A DNA stretch of 64,000 nucleotides. Origin: an uncultured Neokomagataea sp. (GTDB taxonomy: Bacteria; Pseudomonadota; Alphaproteobacteria; Acetobacterales; Acetobacteraceae). Location of the stretch: positions 98,871 to 162,870 of the forward strand of contig NZ_CAMKWA010000005.1 in assembly GCF_946476835.1 (NCBI RefSeq), given 5' to 3'. Shown here one piece after another: positions 38,701 to 46,811 of this stretch. Position 1 is the first letter of the stretch. Every line of letters begins with the position of its first letter. A program made the position numbers and the translations under genes. Under the pieces are notes generated by a model that saw only the letters and a program-made list of their open reading frames with translations, was not told the DNA's origin and did no database searches.

Positions 38701-38961
38701 ATGAATACTCCAGTCCGTTCCCGCAGCTTCATCGCCCTCGCATTCTGTGGCCTCACGCTCGCAGCCTGCGGCAACCCTTACGATAGCGGCGCCCGCGCAG
38801 GCTCCGGCGCCCTTCTCGGCGCAGGTGCGGGCGCAGCCCTCGGTGCCATCGCTGGAGGCGGCCATGGCGCGGCTATTGGCGCTCTCGCTGGCGGCGGCAC
38901 AGGCGCAGCTCTTGGAGCGGCAACAACCCCCAGCCGTCACCACCCACGAAACGAATACTGA
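38701..38961 (+). CDS. Glycine-zipper lipoprotein (first of a tandem pair)
   Basis: An 86-residue predicted lipoprotein: Arg-containing signal peptide with lipobox LAAC (Cys21-22 region), then NPYDSGARAGSGAL and a run of Gly/Ala zippers (GAGAGAALGAIAGGGHGAAIGALAGGG) that usually forms paired membrane-inserting helices. It ends in a short basic tail. Similar to YMGG-like and OmpA-like glycine-zipper proteins of unknown role in the outer membrane. Only 9 nt separates it from a paralogue. Confidence 0.82.
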   Translation: MNTPVRSRSFIALAFCGLTLAACGNPYDSGARAGSGALLGAGAGAALGAIAGGGHGAAIGALAGGGTGAALGAATTPSRHHPRNEY

Positions 38962-38970
38962 TCCAATGCG

Positions 38971-39453
38971 ATGAAAATATTACCTACAACGCACCACACG
39001 AAAACAGCGATTGCATCGTGCTGCGCCCTTACATTGGGCGCATTTTTCCTCTCAGCATGCAGTGATGATGCCTATAACCCAAATGCCCGTGCAATGAACG
39101 GTGGGCTACTCGGTGGCGGCGCCGGCGCTGCCATTGGAGCCCTTGCTGGAGGTGGACGCGGAGCGGCTATTGGTGCCCTCGCTGGAGGAGCATTAGGAGC
39201 CACAACAGGCGCACTAACAGCACCGAGCCGCGATAACAACACTTATAGTGCCCCTAACTATGCTCAAGGTGGATACAACCAAAACGGGTACGGATACCCT
39301 CCCCCAGCCTCCTACCCCCAAGGCTATAGTTACGGACAGCCCGGCCAATACAACCAACAAACCGCACCGCCGCCGCCAAACGCATGCCCGCCAGAAATGG
39401 TCTGCACACCGCGCTCAGCATATGAACAACCTAATTATGGGTATGGCTATTAA
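38971..39453 (+). CDS. Glycine-zipper lipoprotein (second of the pair, with Tyr/Pro/Gln tail)
   Basis: A 160-residue paralogue of the preceding protein: signal peptide with lipobox LSAC, then YNPNARAMNGGLLGGGAGAAIG and the same Gly zipper block, then a ~85-residue low-complexity tail of Tyr, Gln, Pro and Gly ending NYGYGY. The CPPEMVC pair near residue 138 may form a disulfide. The tail is absent from the first copy, suggesting duplication then extension. A terminator hairpin overlaps the stop codon. Confidence 0.82.
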   Translation: MKILPTTHHTKTAIASCCALTLGAFFLSACSDDAYNPNARAMNGGLLGGGAGAAIGALAGGGRGAAIGALAGGALGATTGALTAPSRDNNTYSAPNYAQGGYNQNGYGYPPPASYPQGYSYGQPGQYNQQTAPPPPNACPPEMVCTPRSAYEQPNYGYGY

Positions 39454-39466
39454 GCCATACCCTTTT
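39439..39466 (+). terminator. Terminator overlapping the lipoprotein stop codon
   Basis: GGGTATGGCT / AGCCATACCC (39439-39448 with 39453-39462), 10-bp stem and 4-nt loop, followed by TTTT. The last codons and stop of the lipoprotein gene are inside the stem. Confidence 0.85.
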
Positions 39467-40233
39467 CAAAGCATCCGCAAACCGATAACAAACAGTAAAA
39501 TCCCCAACACCCATCGCTGAACACCATCAGACAACCGGTCAGAGAAAAGCGTACCCAAGATAATACCCGGTATAGAACCCAGCAATAAAGCCACTAAAAC
39601 CGTCGTATCAACAGCCCCCTCCAGCCAGTGCCCCCCGCCCGCAAGCAGCGCTAATGGTACAGCATGCGCAATATCGGTAGCAACAAGCGTGCGCGTACTC
39701 AAACGCGGGTACAACGCGGTCAACGCCGCCATGCCGATGGCCCCAGCTCCAACAGAAGTCATCGTCACCAGCGCACCCAATACCGCGCCGAGAAGCACCG
39801 TAAAAACCGCCTCTAAACGCGGTGACAAAGGTGGCTGATTAACCGCCAACTTGCTCAACCATGGCTTCAGCAAGACAACAGGTGCGATAATTAATAGCGC
39901 TATGGCCAGCACAAATTTAATGAGATGTGACGTCGCTTCAGATGGCCCAGCATGATGCAAAAAAAGCAAGCACAGTAAACCTGCGGGCAAACTTCCGAGC
40001 ATTTGCAGCAAAACAATACGCCAAGCGACCACCCCCAAGCGACGGTTTAACGCTGTACCAACAATTTTCGTAATAGCGGCATACAGCAAATCTGTACCAA
40101 CCGCAGATTGAGGCTTAGCACCAAAGAATAATATCAATAGCGGCGTCATTAACGAGCCGCCGCCAACACCCGTGACACCCACCAAAAAGCCTACCAACAG
40201 GCCGGATGCCGAATAAAGCCACTCATGCGGCAT
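39466..40233 (-). CDS. TauE/SafE-family permease (sulfite exporter type)
   Basis: A 255-residue polytopic inner-membrane protein of the TauE/SafE (DUF81) family with the typical opening GLLVGFLVGVTGVGGGSLMTPLLILFFG and internal repeat half LGAVLGALVTMTSVGAGAIGMAAL. Members move sulfite, sulfoacetate or other organosulfur anions, or are of unknown substrate. GGGAG lies 6-11 nt before the ATG but is entirely inside a perfect hairpin, so translation is probably regulated. It is downstream of leuA on the same strand with its own likely promoter. Confidence 0.9.
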   Translation of the reverse strand: MPHEWLYSASGLLVGFLVGVTGVGGGSLMTPLLILFFGAKPQSAVGTDLLYAAITKIVGTALNRRLGVVAWRIVLLQMLGSLPAGLLCLLFLHHAGPSEATSHLIKFVLAIALLIIAPVVLLKPWLSKLAVNQPPLSPRLEAVFTVLLGAVLGALVTMTSVGAGAIGMAALTALYPRLSTRTLVATDIAHAVPLALLAGGGHWLEGAVDTTVLVALLLGSIPGIILGTLFSDRLSDGVQRWVLGILLFVIGLRML

Positions 40234-40234
40234 C

Positions 40235-40262
40235 GTGATCTCCCTTACCGAAGGGAGATCAC
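40235..40262 (-). promoter_or_regulatory. Perfect 12-bp hairpin covering the TauE/SafE ribosome site
   Basis: GTGATCTCCCTT / AAGGGAGATCAC (40235-40246 with 40251-40262), loop of 4 nt. On the minus strand its 3' arm holds the GGGAG Shine-Dalgarno and ends one base before the ATG at 40233. No T-run follows, so it is not a terminator. The mRNA start site would be closed unless the hairpin opens. Confidence 0.7.
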
Positions 40263-40272
40263 ATTATCATCC

Positions 40273-40312
40273 GTTACAATTCTGTCTATAAAATTATACC
40301 ACGAATTGTAAC
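40273..40312 (-). promoter_or_regulatory. Promoter flanked by 10-bp inverted repeat
   Basis: GTTACAATTC (40273-40282) and GAATTGTAAC (40303-40312) form a perfect 10-bp inverted repeat with a 20-bp spacer. Within the spacer, minus-strand TATAAT is a consensus -10 with no consensus -35. The arms cover the -35 region and the start point, as operator sites of a repressor or activator would. It begins 4 bp past the leuA stop. Confidence 0.55.
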
Positions 40313-40315
40313 TGT

Positions 40316-41890
40316 TTATTGTGACAGAGCCTCAGGCTCCGCACGATCACGTTTGACCAACAATTTATTAAGCGCATGGATATAAGCACGCACAGCCGAA
40401 ACCACCGTGTCTGCATCTGCTCCTTGCCCATCAACTAATTTACCATTCTCTTTCAGGCGAACCGTTGTGCGCGCTTGAGCATCGGTACCCTCCGTAACGT
40501 TTGCCACTGAGAAAAGCGCCAACTCAGCCGTATGCGGGAATGCCTGACCAATAGCGCGGAAAGCCGCGTCTACCGGCCCATTACCCGATACGGCCACATA
40601 CTGCACCGCACCATCAACCGTGATTTCCAGCTTCACATGCGCTTGCTGCTTGGTCCCACCACTCAGTTCCAGCGCAATCAGGCGAACACGTTCATGATCA
40701 CGGCTCTCATCATCGACCAGCGCACGAATATCATCATCAAACACGTCTTTTTTACGGTCAGCCAAATCTTTAAAACGTGCAAAGGCGGCATTCAGTGCGG
40801 CATCATCCAGCTCCGCATAACCCAATTGTGCCAGCTTATCCCGGAAAGCCGCACGCCCTGAGTGCTTCCCCAGAACCAGAGACGTTTTGGTCCAACCAAC
40901 ACTCTCTGGCGTCATAATTTCATAGGTCGCCGCATTCTTCAGAACGCCATCTTGGTGGATACCACTTTCATGCGCAAAAGCATTACGACCAACAATGGCT
41001 TTATTCGGCTGCACATCAAAGCCCGTAATCGTTGCCAGCATACGTGACATACCCAGCAGCTTCGGCGTTTGGATACCGGTAACACGGCCATACTGATCAT
41101 GACGCGTCTTCAGCGCCATAACGATTTCTTCCAGCGCCGCATTACCAGCACGCTCACCAATACCGTTGATCGTACATTCGATTTGACGCGCACCACCATC
41201 CACAGAAGCCAGCGTATTCGCAACCGCTAACCCAAGGTCATTATGGTTATGAGCTGAGAAGATGACATCCGATGCACCCGGCACACGCTCACGCAGCATC
41301 GTGAAAATCGCACGCATTTCCTCTGGCGTCGCAAAACCCACCGTATCAGGGATATTAATGGTCGTCGCACCATTACGGATAGCCACCTCAACGCAACGAC
41401 ACAGGAAGTCCGGCTCTGTCCGAGAGCCATCTTCTGCAGACCATTCAACATCATCTGTGAACTGACGCGCTTTACGGTTGCCTTCCGCAATAATTTCCAA
41501 AACCGTTTCCGGTTCCATCCGCAGTTTGTACTTCATATGCAGCGGAGAAGTGGAAATGAAATTATGAATCCGCTTCCGCTCAGCTTGGCGCAGCGCCTCA
41601 CCAGCCGATTCAATATCGCGCTTACCGCCACTACGGGCCAAGCCACAGATCACCGGGCCACGCACATGCTCCGCAATACGGCGAACGCTCTCAAAGTCGC
41701 CAGCAGAAGCAACCGGAAAGCCCGCTTCGATCACATCAACGCCGAGTTCACCCAGCGCATGAGCCATACGCAGCTTTTCCTCAATATTCATTGAGAAACC
41801 GGGAGATTGCTCACCATCGCGCAGAGTCGTATCAAAAATAATGACACGATCATCTGAGATTGTACCGAAGGAAGGATGCTGAAAAGTCAT
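40316..41890 (-). CDS. leuA: 2-isopropylmalate synthase
   Basis: A 524-residue enzyme condensing acetyl-CoA and 2-oxoisovalerate, first step of leucine synthesis. The TIM-barrel holds the family signature DTTLRDGEQSPGFSM near residue 20, the HNHNDLGLAVANTLASVDGG metal site near 205 and GNAALEEIVMALK. The C-terminal ~120 residues form the allosteric leucine-binding domain, so the enzyme should be feedback inhibited. The start is ATG at 41890 with a weak ribosome site. Upstream leader peptide and hairpin point to attenuation. Confidence 0.96.
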   Translation of the reverse strand: MTFQHPSFGTISDDRVIIFDTTLRDGEQSPGFSMNIEEKLRMAHALGELGVDVIEAGFPVASAGDFESVRRIAEHVRGPVICGLARSGGKRDIESAGEALRQAERKRIHNFISTSPLHMKYKLRMEPETVLEIIAEGNRKARQFTDDVEWSAEDGSRTEPDFLCRCVEVAIRNGATTINIPDTVGFATPEEMRAIFTMLRERVPGASDVIFSAHNHNDLGLAVANTLASVDGGARQIECTINGIGERAGNAALEEIVMALKTRHDQYGRVTGIQTPKLLGMSRMLATITGFDVQPNKAIVGRNAFAHESGIHQDGVLKNAATYEIMTPESVGWTKTSLVLGKHSGRAAFRDKLAQLGYAELDDAALNAAFARFKDLADRKKDVFDDDIRALVDDESRDHERVRLIALELSGGTKQQAHVKLEITVDGAVQYVAVSGNGPVDAAFRAIGQAFPHTAELALFSVANVTEGTDAQARTTVRLKENGKLVDGQGADADTVVSAVRAYIHALNKLLVKRDRAEPEALSQ

Positions 41891-41923
41891 GATATTTATC
41901 GTCTTATACGTTCAGGTGTACCG

Positions 41924-41981
41924 AAAAACACTTCCCCTGAACGCAATGGGCTTCGCACCCGGCTGAAAACGCGTTCAGGGG
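41924..41981 (-). terminator. leuA attenuator hairpin
   Basis: Minus-strand arms CCCCTGAACGC (41981-41971) and GCGTTCAGGGG (41944-41934) make a perfect 11-bp stem, with an inner GGG/CCC helix in its loop, followed by AAGTGTTTTT (T-run at 41928-41924). It lies between a short leader reading frame and leuA. The loop contains CGAAGC, which can pair with GCTTCG inside the leader reading frame, giving an alternative structure. A third element, CACCTGAACG (41918-41909), could compete for the second arm. Confidence 0.72.
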
Positions 41982-42019
41982 CTGATAAGTCGAAGCGTAA
42001 GACGAATAGAAATAACCAT
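41975..42019 (-). CDS. leuA leader peptide (14 residues)
   Basis: Reads MVISIRLTLRLISP then TGA. Seven of 14 residues are branched-chain (three Leu, three Ile, one Val). The stop codon lies inside the first arm of the attenuator stem, as expected if a ribosome stalled on Leu or Ile codons prevents terminator formation. Short leader peptides of this kind are known ahead of leuA and ilv genes in alphaproteobacteria. Confidence 0.7.
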   Translation of the reverse strand: MVISIRLTLRLISP

Positions 42020-42078
42020 GAGCGGGAAATTGAACGATTCTTACTCAAGACGCAAGGTAGGTTTTCAAAATAAATCTT

Positions 42079-42978
42079 TTATCCCGTCATCAAAGCAGGC
42101 CGTGACGCAAAATAACGCTCAATCGCAACCTTCATAGCCGACGCGACTTGCGCCCTATGACTCTGCTGTCGCAATGCCGCTTCATCCATCCGATTAGACA
42201 TAAAGCCCATCTCAACCAACACAGACGGAATATCTGCCGCTTTCAAGACAACAAACGCCGCATGACGTGCCGGATGCGTTAATAACCCAATACGATTTTG
42301 AAAAGATTCAACAACACTCGCCGCCATATGCGCCGACCCTCGTCGCGTCTCTTCTGACACTAAGCTGGATAAAATTTGCTGAATTTCAGGCGAAACACCA
42401 TGAAACGCCGGCCCTGCAAAACGATCGGCACTATTCTCTTTCCGTGCCAAAGCTTCCGTTTGCGCATCAGATGCACCACTCGACAGCGTATAAACAGAGG
42501 CCCCCCGCACCTCTGGATCATGCAAAGCATCTGCATGCATCGATACAAATAAAGACGCCTGATGTTTTTGTGCGAGTTCAACCCGCCCGTCCAACGGAAT
42601 AAAGCGATCATCAGCCCGCGTCATAACCACGCGATAACGTCCCGTTACCACCAAAGCATCATGCAACGTTTTCGCCGCTGCTTCCGAAATATGCTTTTCA
42701 TACGTCCCCGAAACACCAATGGCACCCGGATCTTTTCCCCCATGACCGGGGTCGAGCATAATCAATGGTGGAGGCGGTTGTACGCCACGCTTAACATAAG
42801 GCGCAGCCAGATCTGTGGACGTCGCATGGTGGCCGTGCACAGCAGAATGTGCAGATGCGCCACTCACACACCCGGCACTTAAGAGCCCTCCCACCACAAA
42901 GCGACGCGACACATGCGACACAGACTTGATCTCTGGCTGAGCAATCAATGCACTTGATGGTTTGTATATCAGCGTCAT
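42079..42978 (-). CDS. N-acetylmuramoyl-L-alanine amidase, Tat-exported
   Basis: A 299-residue Zn amidase (Amidase_3) that cleaves the peptide from glycan in septal peptidoglycan. Tat signal SRRFVVGGLLSAGCVSGASAHS at ~23-45; catalytic domain from ~70 with LDPGHGGKDPGA (Zn His), Glu in TYEKHISEAAAK, SMHADA (His) and VLVEMGFMSN (Glu). No AMIN targeting domain precedes it. The start at 42978 has AGG 7 nt upstream; earlier in-frame starts would add a poor N-terminal extension before the Tat signal. Divergent from rne. Confidence 0.92.
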   Translation of the reverse strand: MTLIYKPSSALIAQPEIKSVSHVSRRFVVGGLLSAGCVSGASAHSAVHGHHATSTDLAAPYVKRGVQPPPPLIMLDPGHGGKDPGAIGVSGTYEKHISEAAAKTLHDALVVTGRYRVVMTRADDRFIPLDGRVELAQKHQASLFVSMHADALHDPEVRGASVYTLSSGASDAQTEALARKENSADRFAGPAFHGVSPEIQQILSSLVSEETRRGSAHMAASVVESFQNRIGLLTHPARHAAFVVLKAADIPSVLVEMGFMSNRMDEAALRQQSHRAQVASAMKVAIERYFASRPALMTG

Positions 42979-43240
42979 TCTTACCTGCACCATATCTATA
43001 ACGGCCATTGCTCCTGAACACATTACAGCCCCAAGACCATGTCGGCATCATGGCAAACACCGTGCGGAAACAACAGTTTCAACAGAGACTTGCCATAGGC
43101 CCATCTTTCAGTCACACTCGCATGCGGATGAGTTGTACTCTGGCTTGAGCGGCGGTGACCCGATAATCCTCCCGCCCCCTGTTCAATACGACAATCCTAT
43201 GGACCAAGAAGCCACGTCGTTTGATAGGCTGCCACCCAAT

Positions 43241-43533
43241 TATAATGGCATCCTGTCCTGATTTGGCCACTTTGGTCAGGCAACTCCACCGATATGAGAT
43301 GCGTAATCTCTTGTGGAGCATTTTGAGAGTGGCCCCTGTTTTAACAGGGCCGGATAATATTTTTAGGGGTCGAATGTCTCAGGACATGATCACAACCTGC
43401 AACCCTGCTGCACCGGTATCAACCCGGTCAGGCTTTCGGTTGTCCAGTGTGTTGCGCCCCCGTCACCCCGCACAATCTGGCGCGCAGACCAGCCTCACTG
43501 AGCAGGCGGCCGCGCCATGGAGTTCAGCTTTCC
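43241..43533 (+). promoter_or_regulatory. rne promoter and structured 5' leader
   Basis: TATAAT at 43241-43246 is a good -10. The ~285-nt stretch after it holds successive hairpins: CCTGA/TCAGG near 43256-43280; nested CTCCAC/GTGGAG and GAGAT/ATCTC (43284-43318); an imperfect GGCCCCTGTT/AACAGGGCC stem at 43332-43352; and ATGTC/GACAT at ~43374-43388. This resembles in layout the hairpin-rich rne leader through which E. coli RNase E controls its own mRNA. Homology is not claimed. The 43024-43240 part holds no gene. Confidence 0.5.
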
Positions 43534-46341
43534 ATGAACAAGCGCATGTTGATCGACACCACACACGCGGAAGAAACGCGTGTCGTGGTTATGAATGGTG
43601 ATCGCGTTGAAGACTATGATGTAGAAACATCGTCGCGCAAACTGCTTAAAGGCAATATTTACCTCGCCAAGGTCATCCGTGTTGAGCCTAGCCTTCAAGC
43701 GGCTTTCGTCGATTACGGCGGAAACCGTCATGGCTTCTTGGCATTCAGTGAAATTCACCCTGACTATTTCCAGATTCCCATTGCAGACCGCGAAAAACTC
43801 CTGAGCCTGCAAGAAGAAGATGCAGCAGCTGAAGTACAAGACAGCTCGGAGCAGGAGCCACAACACAACGAAGACGACGACAATTCAGACCGTCGCCTGC
43901 CTGAGATCGTTGGAGGTGAGCACGACACAGGCGAGGAAAATGCCGCCTCACGCCGCACGGCACGCTTCCTGCGTAATTACAAAATCCAAGAAGTCATCCG
44001 CCGTCGTCAAATTCTGCTTGTTCAAGTCGTTAAGGAAGAACGCGGCAATAAGGGCGCGGCTCTAACCACATACGTCTCTTTGGCAGGCCGTTATTGTGTC
44101 CTAATGCCTAACGCCCTGCGTGGTGGTGGTGTCTCTCGCAAAATCACATCTGAATCCGATCGCCGCCGTCTGCGCGATATTATCGCAGAACTCGAACTCC
44201 CACGTGCTATGGCCATGATTGTCCGCACAGCGGGAGCCGGTCGCCCCGGCCCAGAAATCACGCGTGACTGCGAGTACCTGCTCCAACTGTGGGACGATAT
44301 CCGCTCGCACGCCCTGTCTTCTGTCGCGCCAACCCTCATCTATGAGGAAGCGAACCTTATCAAACGCGCCATCCGTGATCTCTTCTCGAAAGAGATTGAT
44401 GACGTCATGGTCGATGGTGAGCAGGCATGGAAAAGCGCACGCGAATTTATGCGCCTGCTCATGCCGCATAACGCCAATAAGGTGAAGCTCTGGCAAAACC
44501 GTGGCCAAAGCCTCTTCGCACATTACAATGTCGAAGGGCACCTAGATGCCATGTTCTCCCCGACTGCGCGCTTGCGCTCCGGTGGATATCTGGTCATCAA
44601 CCAGACCGAAGCCCTCGTCTCTATTGACGTGAACTCCGGCAAGTCCACCTCTCAGCGCAACATTGAGGAAACCGCATTGCGGACTAACCTCGAAGCCGCT
44701 GAAGAAGTAGGTCGCCAATTACGCCTCCGTGACCTCGCGGGCCTGATCGTGATCGATTTTATCGACATGGAAAGCCGCCGTCACAATGCACAGGTTGAGA
44801 AGCGCCTCAAGGAAGCCCTGCGCTCAGACCGTGCACGCATTCAAGTCGGGCATATTTCACATTTCGGCTTGCTCGAAATGTCCCGTCAACGTCTGCGCCC
44901 TTCCATTGCAGAAGCCGTTCTGTCCCCCTGCCCACATTGCCAAGGCACGGGCTTTGTCCGTGGCACAGACAGCGCCGCTCTACACATTTTGCGTGCTATC
45001 GATGAAGAAGGTGCACGTCAGCGCGCGTCAGAGATTGCTGCCTATGTTCGCTCGAACATTGCGCTGTACATTCTGAACAACAAACGCGCGTGGCTTACGG
45101 ATATCGAAACACGCCACCGCATGCGCGTGGTCTTCGAAGCCGATGACAACTTGGTTGCATCCGATATTCGTATCGAACGGATTGCTCCCCAGACACCTGC
45201 TCCGGCACAGCACCAAGCACCGCGTCACGTCAAAACCGTTGACATTATTGAGGAAGCAGCCCCCACACACCGGCAGCAACCAGCGCATGAACCCGCTGCG
45301 GCTCCCCTTCCTATTGAGCGCCCGACACCAGAAGCCCAGCAGGAAAACACGTCCTATAACGCGGATTACAACGCCTCATTCCAAGGCGATGAGCACGATA
45401 ATGGTAACGACCAAGGCCGCAAGCGCCGTCGTCGTCGCCGCAATCGTAACCGCCGTGACTACGAGCAGGGTGAGCAGAACGACTTCAACTCCCGTGAGCA
45501 CAACTCACATGATGCGCACTCCAATGAACAGCCGCGCACTGCTGAACCCGCTCGTACGGCACCAACCGCAGAGCAAGCTGATCCTGAAACGGGGTTGATC
45601 CCCGGTCGTCGTCGGACACGTTTCAAACGCCTGCAAAAGGATAATGAAACCACACAAGAAGAAGCGCCAAAACCACAGCGTTTCGAGCAAGAAAAACCTA
45701 AAGCACCCAACCGTTCTTACGCAGGCCCTACCCCTGCAAACCCGTTCGGCGGCAGCTTTGATATTTTCGATGTCATCGAACAAGCTGAAATGTCTCAGTC
45801 CTCACGTCCAGCACCGGTACGCACCAGCAAGCCGATTGCTATTCATGAGCGTCCGGTTGAACGCCCCGTAGCACAGGCAATTGAGCCAGAATACGCGGCA
45901 CAACCTCATGACCGTGAGCAGCCCGAACAGCACAGCGCTCCTGCCGCGGATGAATACGCCGCACCAAAGCGCGGTCGTGGCCGTCGCCGCAGAACACACA
46001 CGGAAGAGGTCACCTCCTCACCCGTGGCTCTTGAAAACACGACACCCGCAAGTGTTTCTCAAGACGTTACATCGACTGCAGAGGCTGATACCAAACCACG
46101 TCGCACGGTGCGCCGCCGCAAGCCTGCACCACAAGACACAGTAGCAGCCGATGTACCGAGTGTAGACACATCAGCAGCATCTGATGACACTGCCCCTGCC
46201 AAGCCCCGCCGTACGCGTGGCCGCAAAACGGAGGCAAACGCCGTTACAGCTCCGACCACGGAAGAAGCACCGGCACTACAGCCTATCAACATTGATGACG
46301 TTGCCGTTAAGAAGCCACGCGCAGGCTGGTGGAAGCGCTAA
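43534..46341 (+). CDS. rne: Ribonuclease E/G
   Basis: A 935-residue endoribonuclease for rRNA processing and mRNA decay. Order: S1 domain (~36-165) carrying an acidic insert at ~92-140; catalytic DNase I-like region with Asp365 (SIDVNSGKST) and Asp408 (LIVIDFIDM); Zn-link Cys466-xx-Cys469 (CPHCQGTG); then a ~380-residue disordered tail with Arg-rich RNA-binding blocks (RKRRRRRRNRNRRD, RGRGRRRRTH, RRTVRRRKP) separated by Pro/Glu stretches. The tail would scaffold a degradosome. ATG at 43534 chosen because it starts the conserved NKRMLIDTTHAEETRVVV block; upstream in-frame codons are not conserved-looking. Confidence 0.95.
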   Translation: MNKRMLIDTTHAEETRVVVMNGDRVEDYDVETSSRKLLKGNIYLAKVIRVEPSLQAAFVDYGGNRHGFLAFSEIHPDYFQIPIADREKLLSLQEEDAAAEVQDSSEQEPQHNEDDDNSDRRLPEIVGGEHDTGEENAASRRTARFLRNYKIQEVIRRRQILLVQVVKEERGNKGAALTTYVSLAGRYCVLMPNALRGGGVSRKITSESDRRRLRDIIAELELPRAMAMIVRTAGAGRPGPEITRDCEYLLQLWDDIRSHALSSVAPTLIYEEANLIKRAIRDLFSKEIDDVMVDGEQAWKSAREFMRLLMPHNANKVKLWQNRGQSLFAHYNVEGHLDAMFSPTARLRSGGYLVINQTEALVSIDVNSGKSTSQRNIEETALRTNLEAAEEVGRQLRLRDLAGLIVIDFIDMESRRHNAQVEKRLKEALRSDRARIQVGHISHFGLLEMSRQRLRPSIAEAVLSPCPHCQGTGFVRGTDSAALHILRAIDEEGARQRASEIAAYVRSNIALYILNNKRAWLTDIETRHRMRVVFEADDNLVASDIRIERIAPQTPAPAQHQAPRHVKTVDIIEEAAPTHRQQPAHEPAAAPLPIERPTPEAQQENTSYNADYNASFQGDEHDNGNDQGRKRRRRRRNRNRRDYEQGEQNDFNSREHNSHDAHSNEQPRTAEPARTAPTAEQADPETGLIPGRRRTRFKRLQKDNETTQEEAPKPQRFEQEKPKAPNRSYAGPTPANPFGGSFDIFDVIEQAEMSQSSRPAPVRTSKPIAIHERPVERPVAQAIEPEYAAQPHDREQPEQHSAPAADEYAAPKRGRGRRRRTHTEEVTSSPVALENTTPASVSQDVTSTAEADTKPRRTVRRRKPAPQDTVAADVPSVDTSAASDDTAPAKPRRTRGRKTEANAVTAPTTEEAPALQPINIDDVAVKKPRAGWWKR

Positions 46342-46370
46342 AGCGCTCCACCACCTTCAGTGCGCAATAT

Positions 46371-46404
46371 AAAAAAAGCCGCCCAATATAGGGCGGCTTT
46401 TTTA
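46371..46404. terminator. Bidirectional terminator after rne
   Basis: GCCGCCC / GGGCGGC (46378-46384 with 46391-46397), 6-nt loop, preceded by A7 and followed by T6, so it works in both directions. It separates rne from the convergent lipoprotein gene. Confidence 0.9.
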
Positions 46405-46424
46405 TTGGCCATCACAAGGCAACC

Positions 46425-46775
46425 TTAACGGCAAACGCTTCTCTGCCCATCTGCCGCAATGAACGTCCCTGTCAAAGCGTCAAAACATGCATTACGCGGA
46501 CAAGATGAAGACGCCATCTTCGGCTGTGGGTACACCACAGCTCCTGCTTGGTTCGCTTCCCGCAAAGCCGTACCGCAAAGAGGCGTATCAACAGCCGCAG
46601 ACGGATCATTCTGTACCGTATTTCCCGCTGGCAAAGGCTCTGCACCGGGCACCAAACCTGGCGCAAAATCTTGGGGAGGTATCTTTGGTTGAACAGGTGC
46701 CGATGCTGGCGGCTGATCCGCGCACGCTGCCAGAAGCGGCAAAAGCGCAAAACCCATTAAGACACTACGCATCAT
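46425..46775 (-). CDS. Small hypothetical lipoprotein
   Basis: A 116-residue predicted lipoprotein: signal peptide MRSVLMGFALLPLLAAC with lipobox LAAC, a Pro-rich stretch and a C-terminal half with four cysteines (LCGTAL, SSCPRNACFDA, VCR) that could form two disulfides in the periplasm. I do not recognise the family. Follows xseA by 36 nt on the same strand and may be co-transcribed. Confidence 0.72.
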   Translation of the reverse strand: MMRSVLMGFALLPLLAACADQPPASAPVQPKIPPQDFAPGLVPGAEPLPAGNTVQNDPSAAVDTPLCGTALREANQAGAVVYPQPKMASSSCPRNACFDALTGTFIAADGQRSVCR

Positions 46776-46811
46776 TTCTCCGCTTCCTCAAACACGCGCC
46801 ATCCTTGACGC

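Noticed and set aside
43372..43388. Independent small RNA ending at the hairpin within the rne leader
   Set aside because: The T content after the 43332-43352 stem is weak (GGATAATATTTTTA) and the simplest reading is a continuous rne leader.
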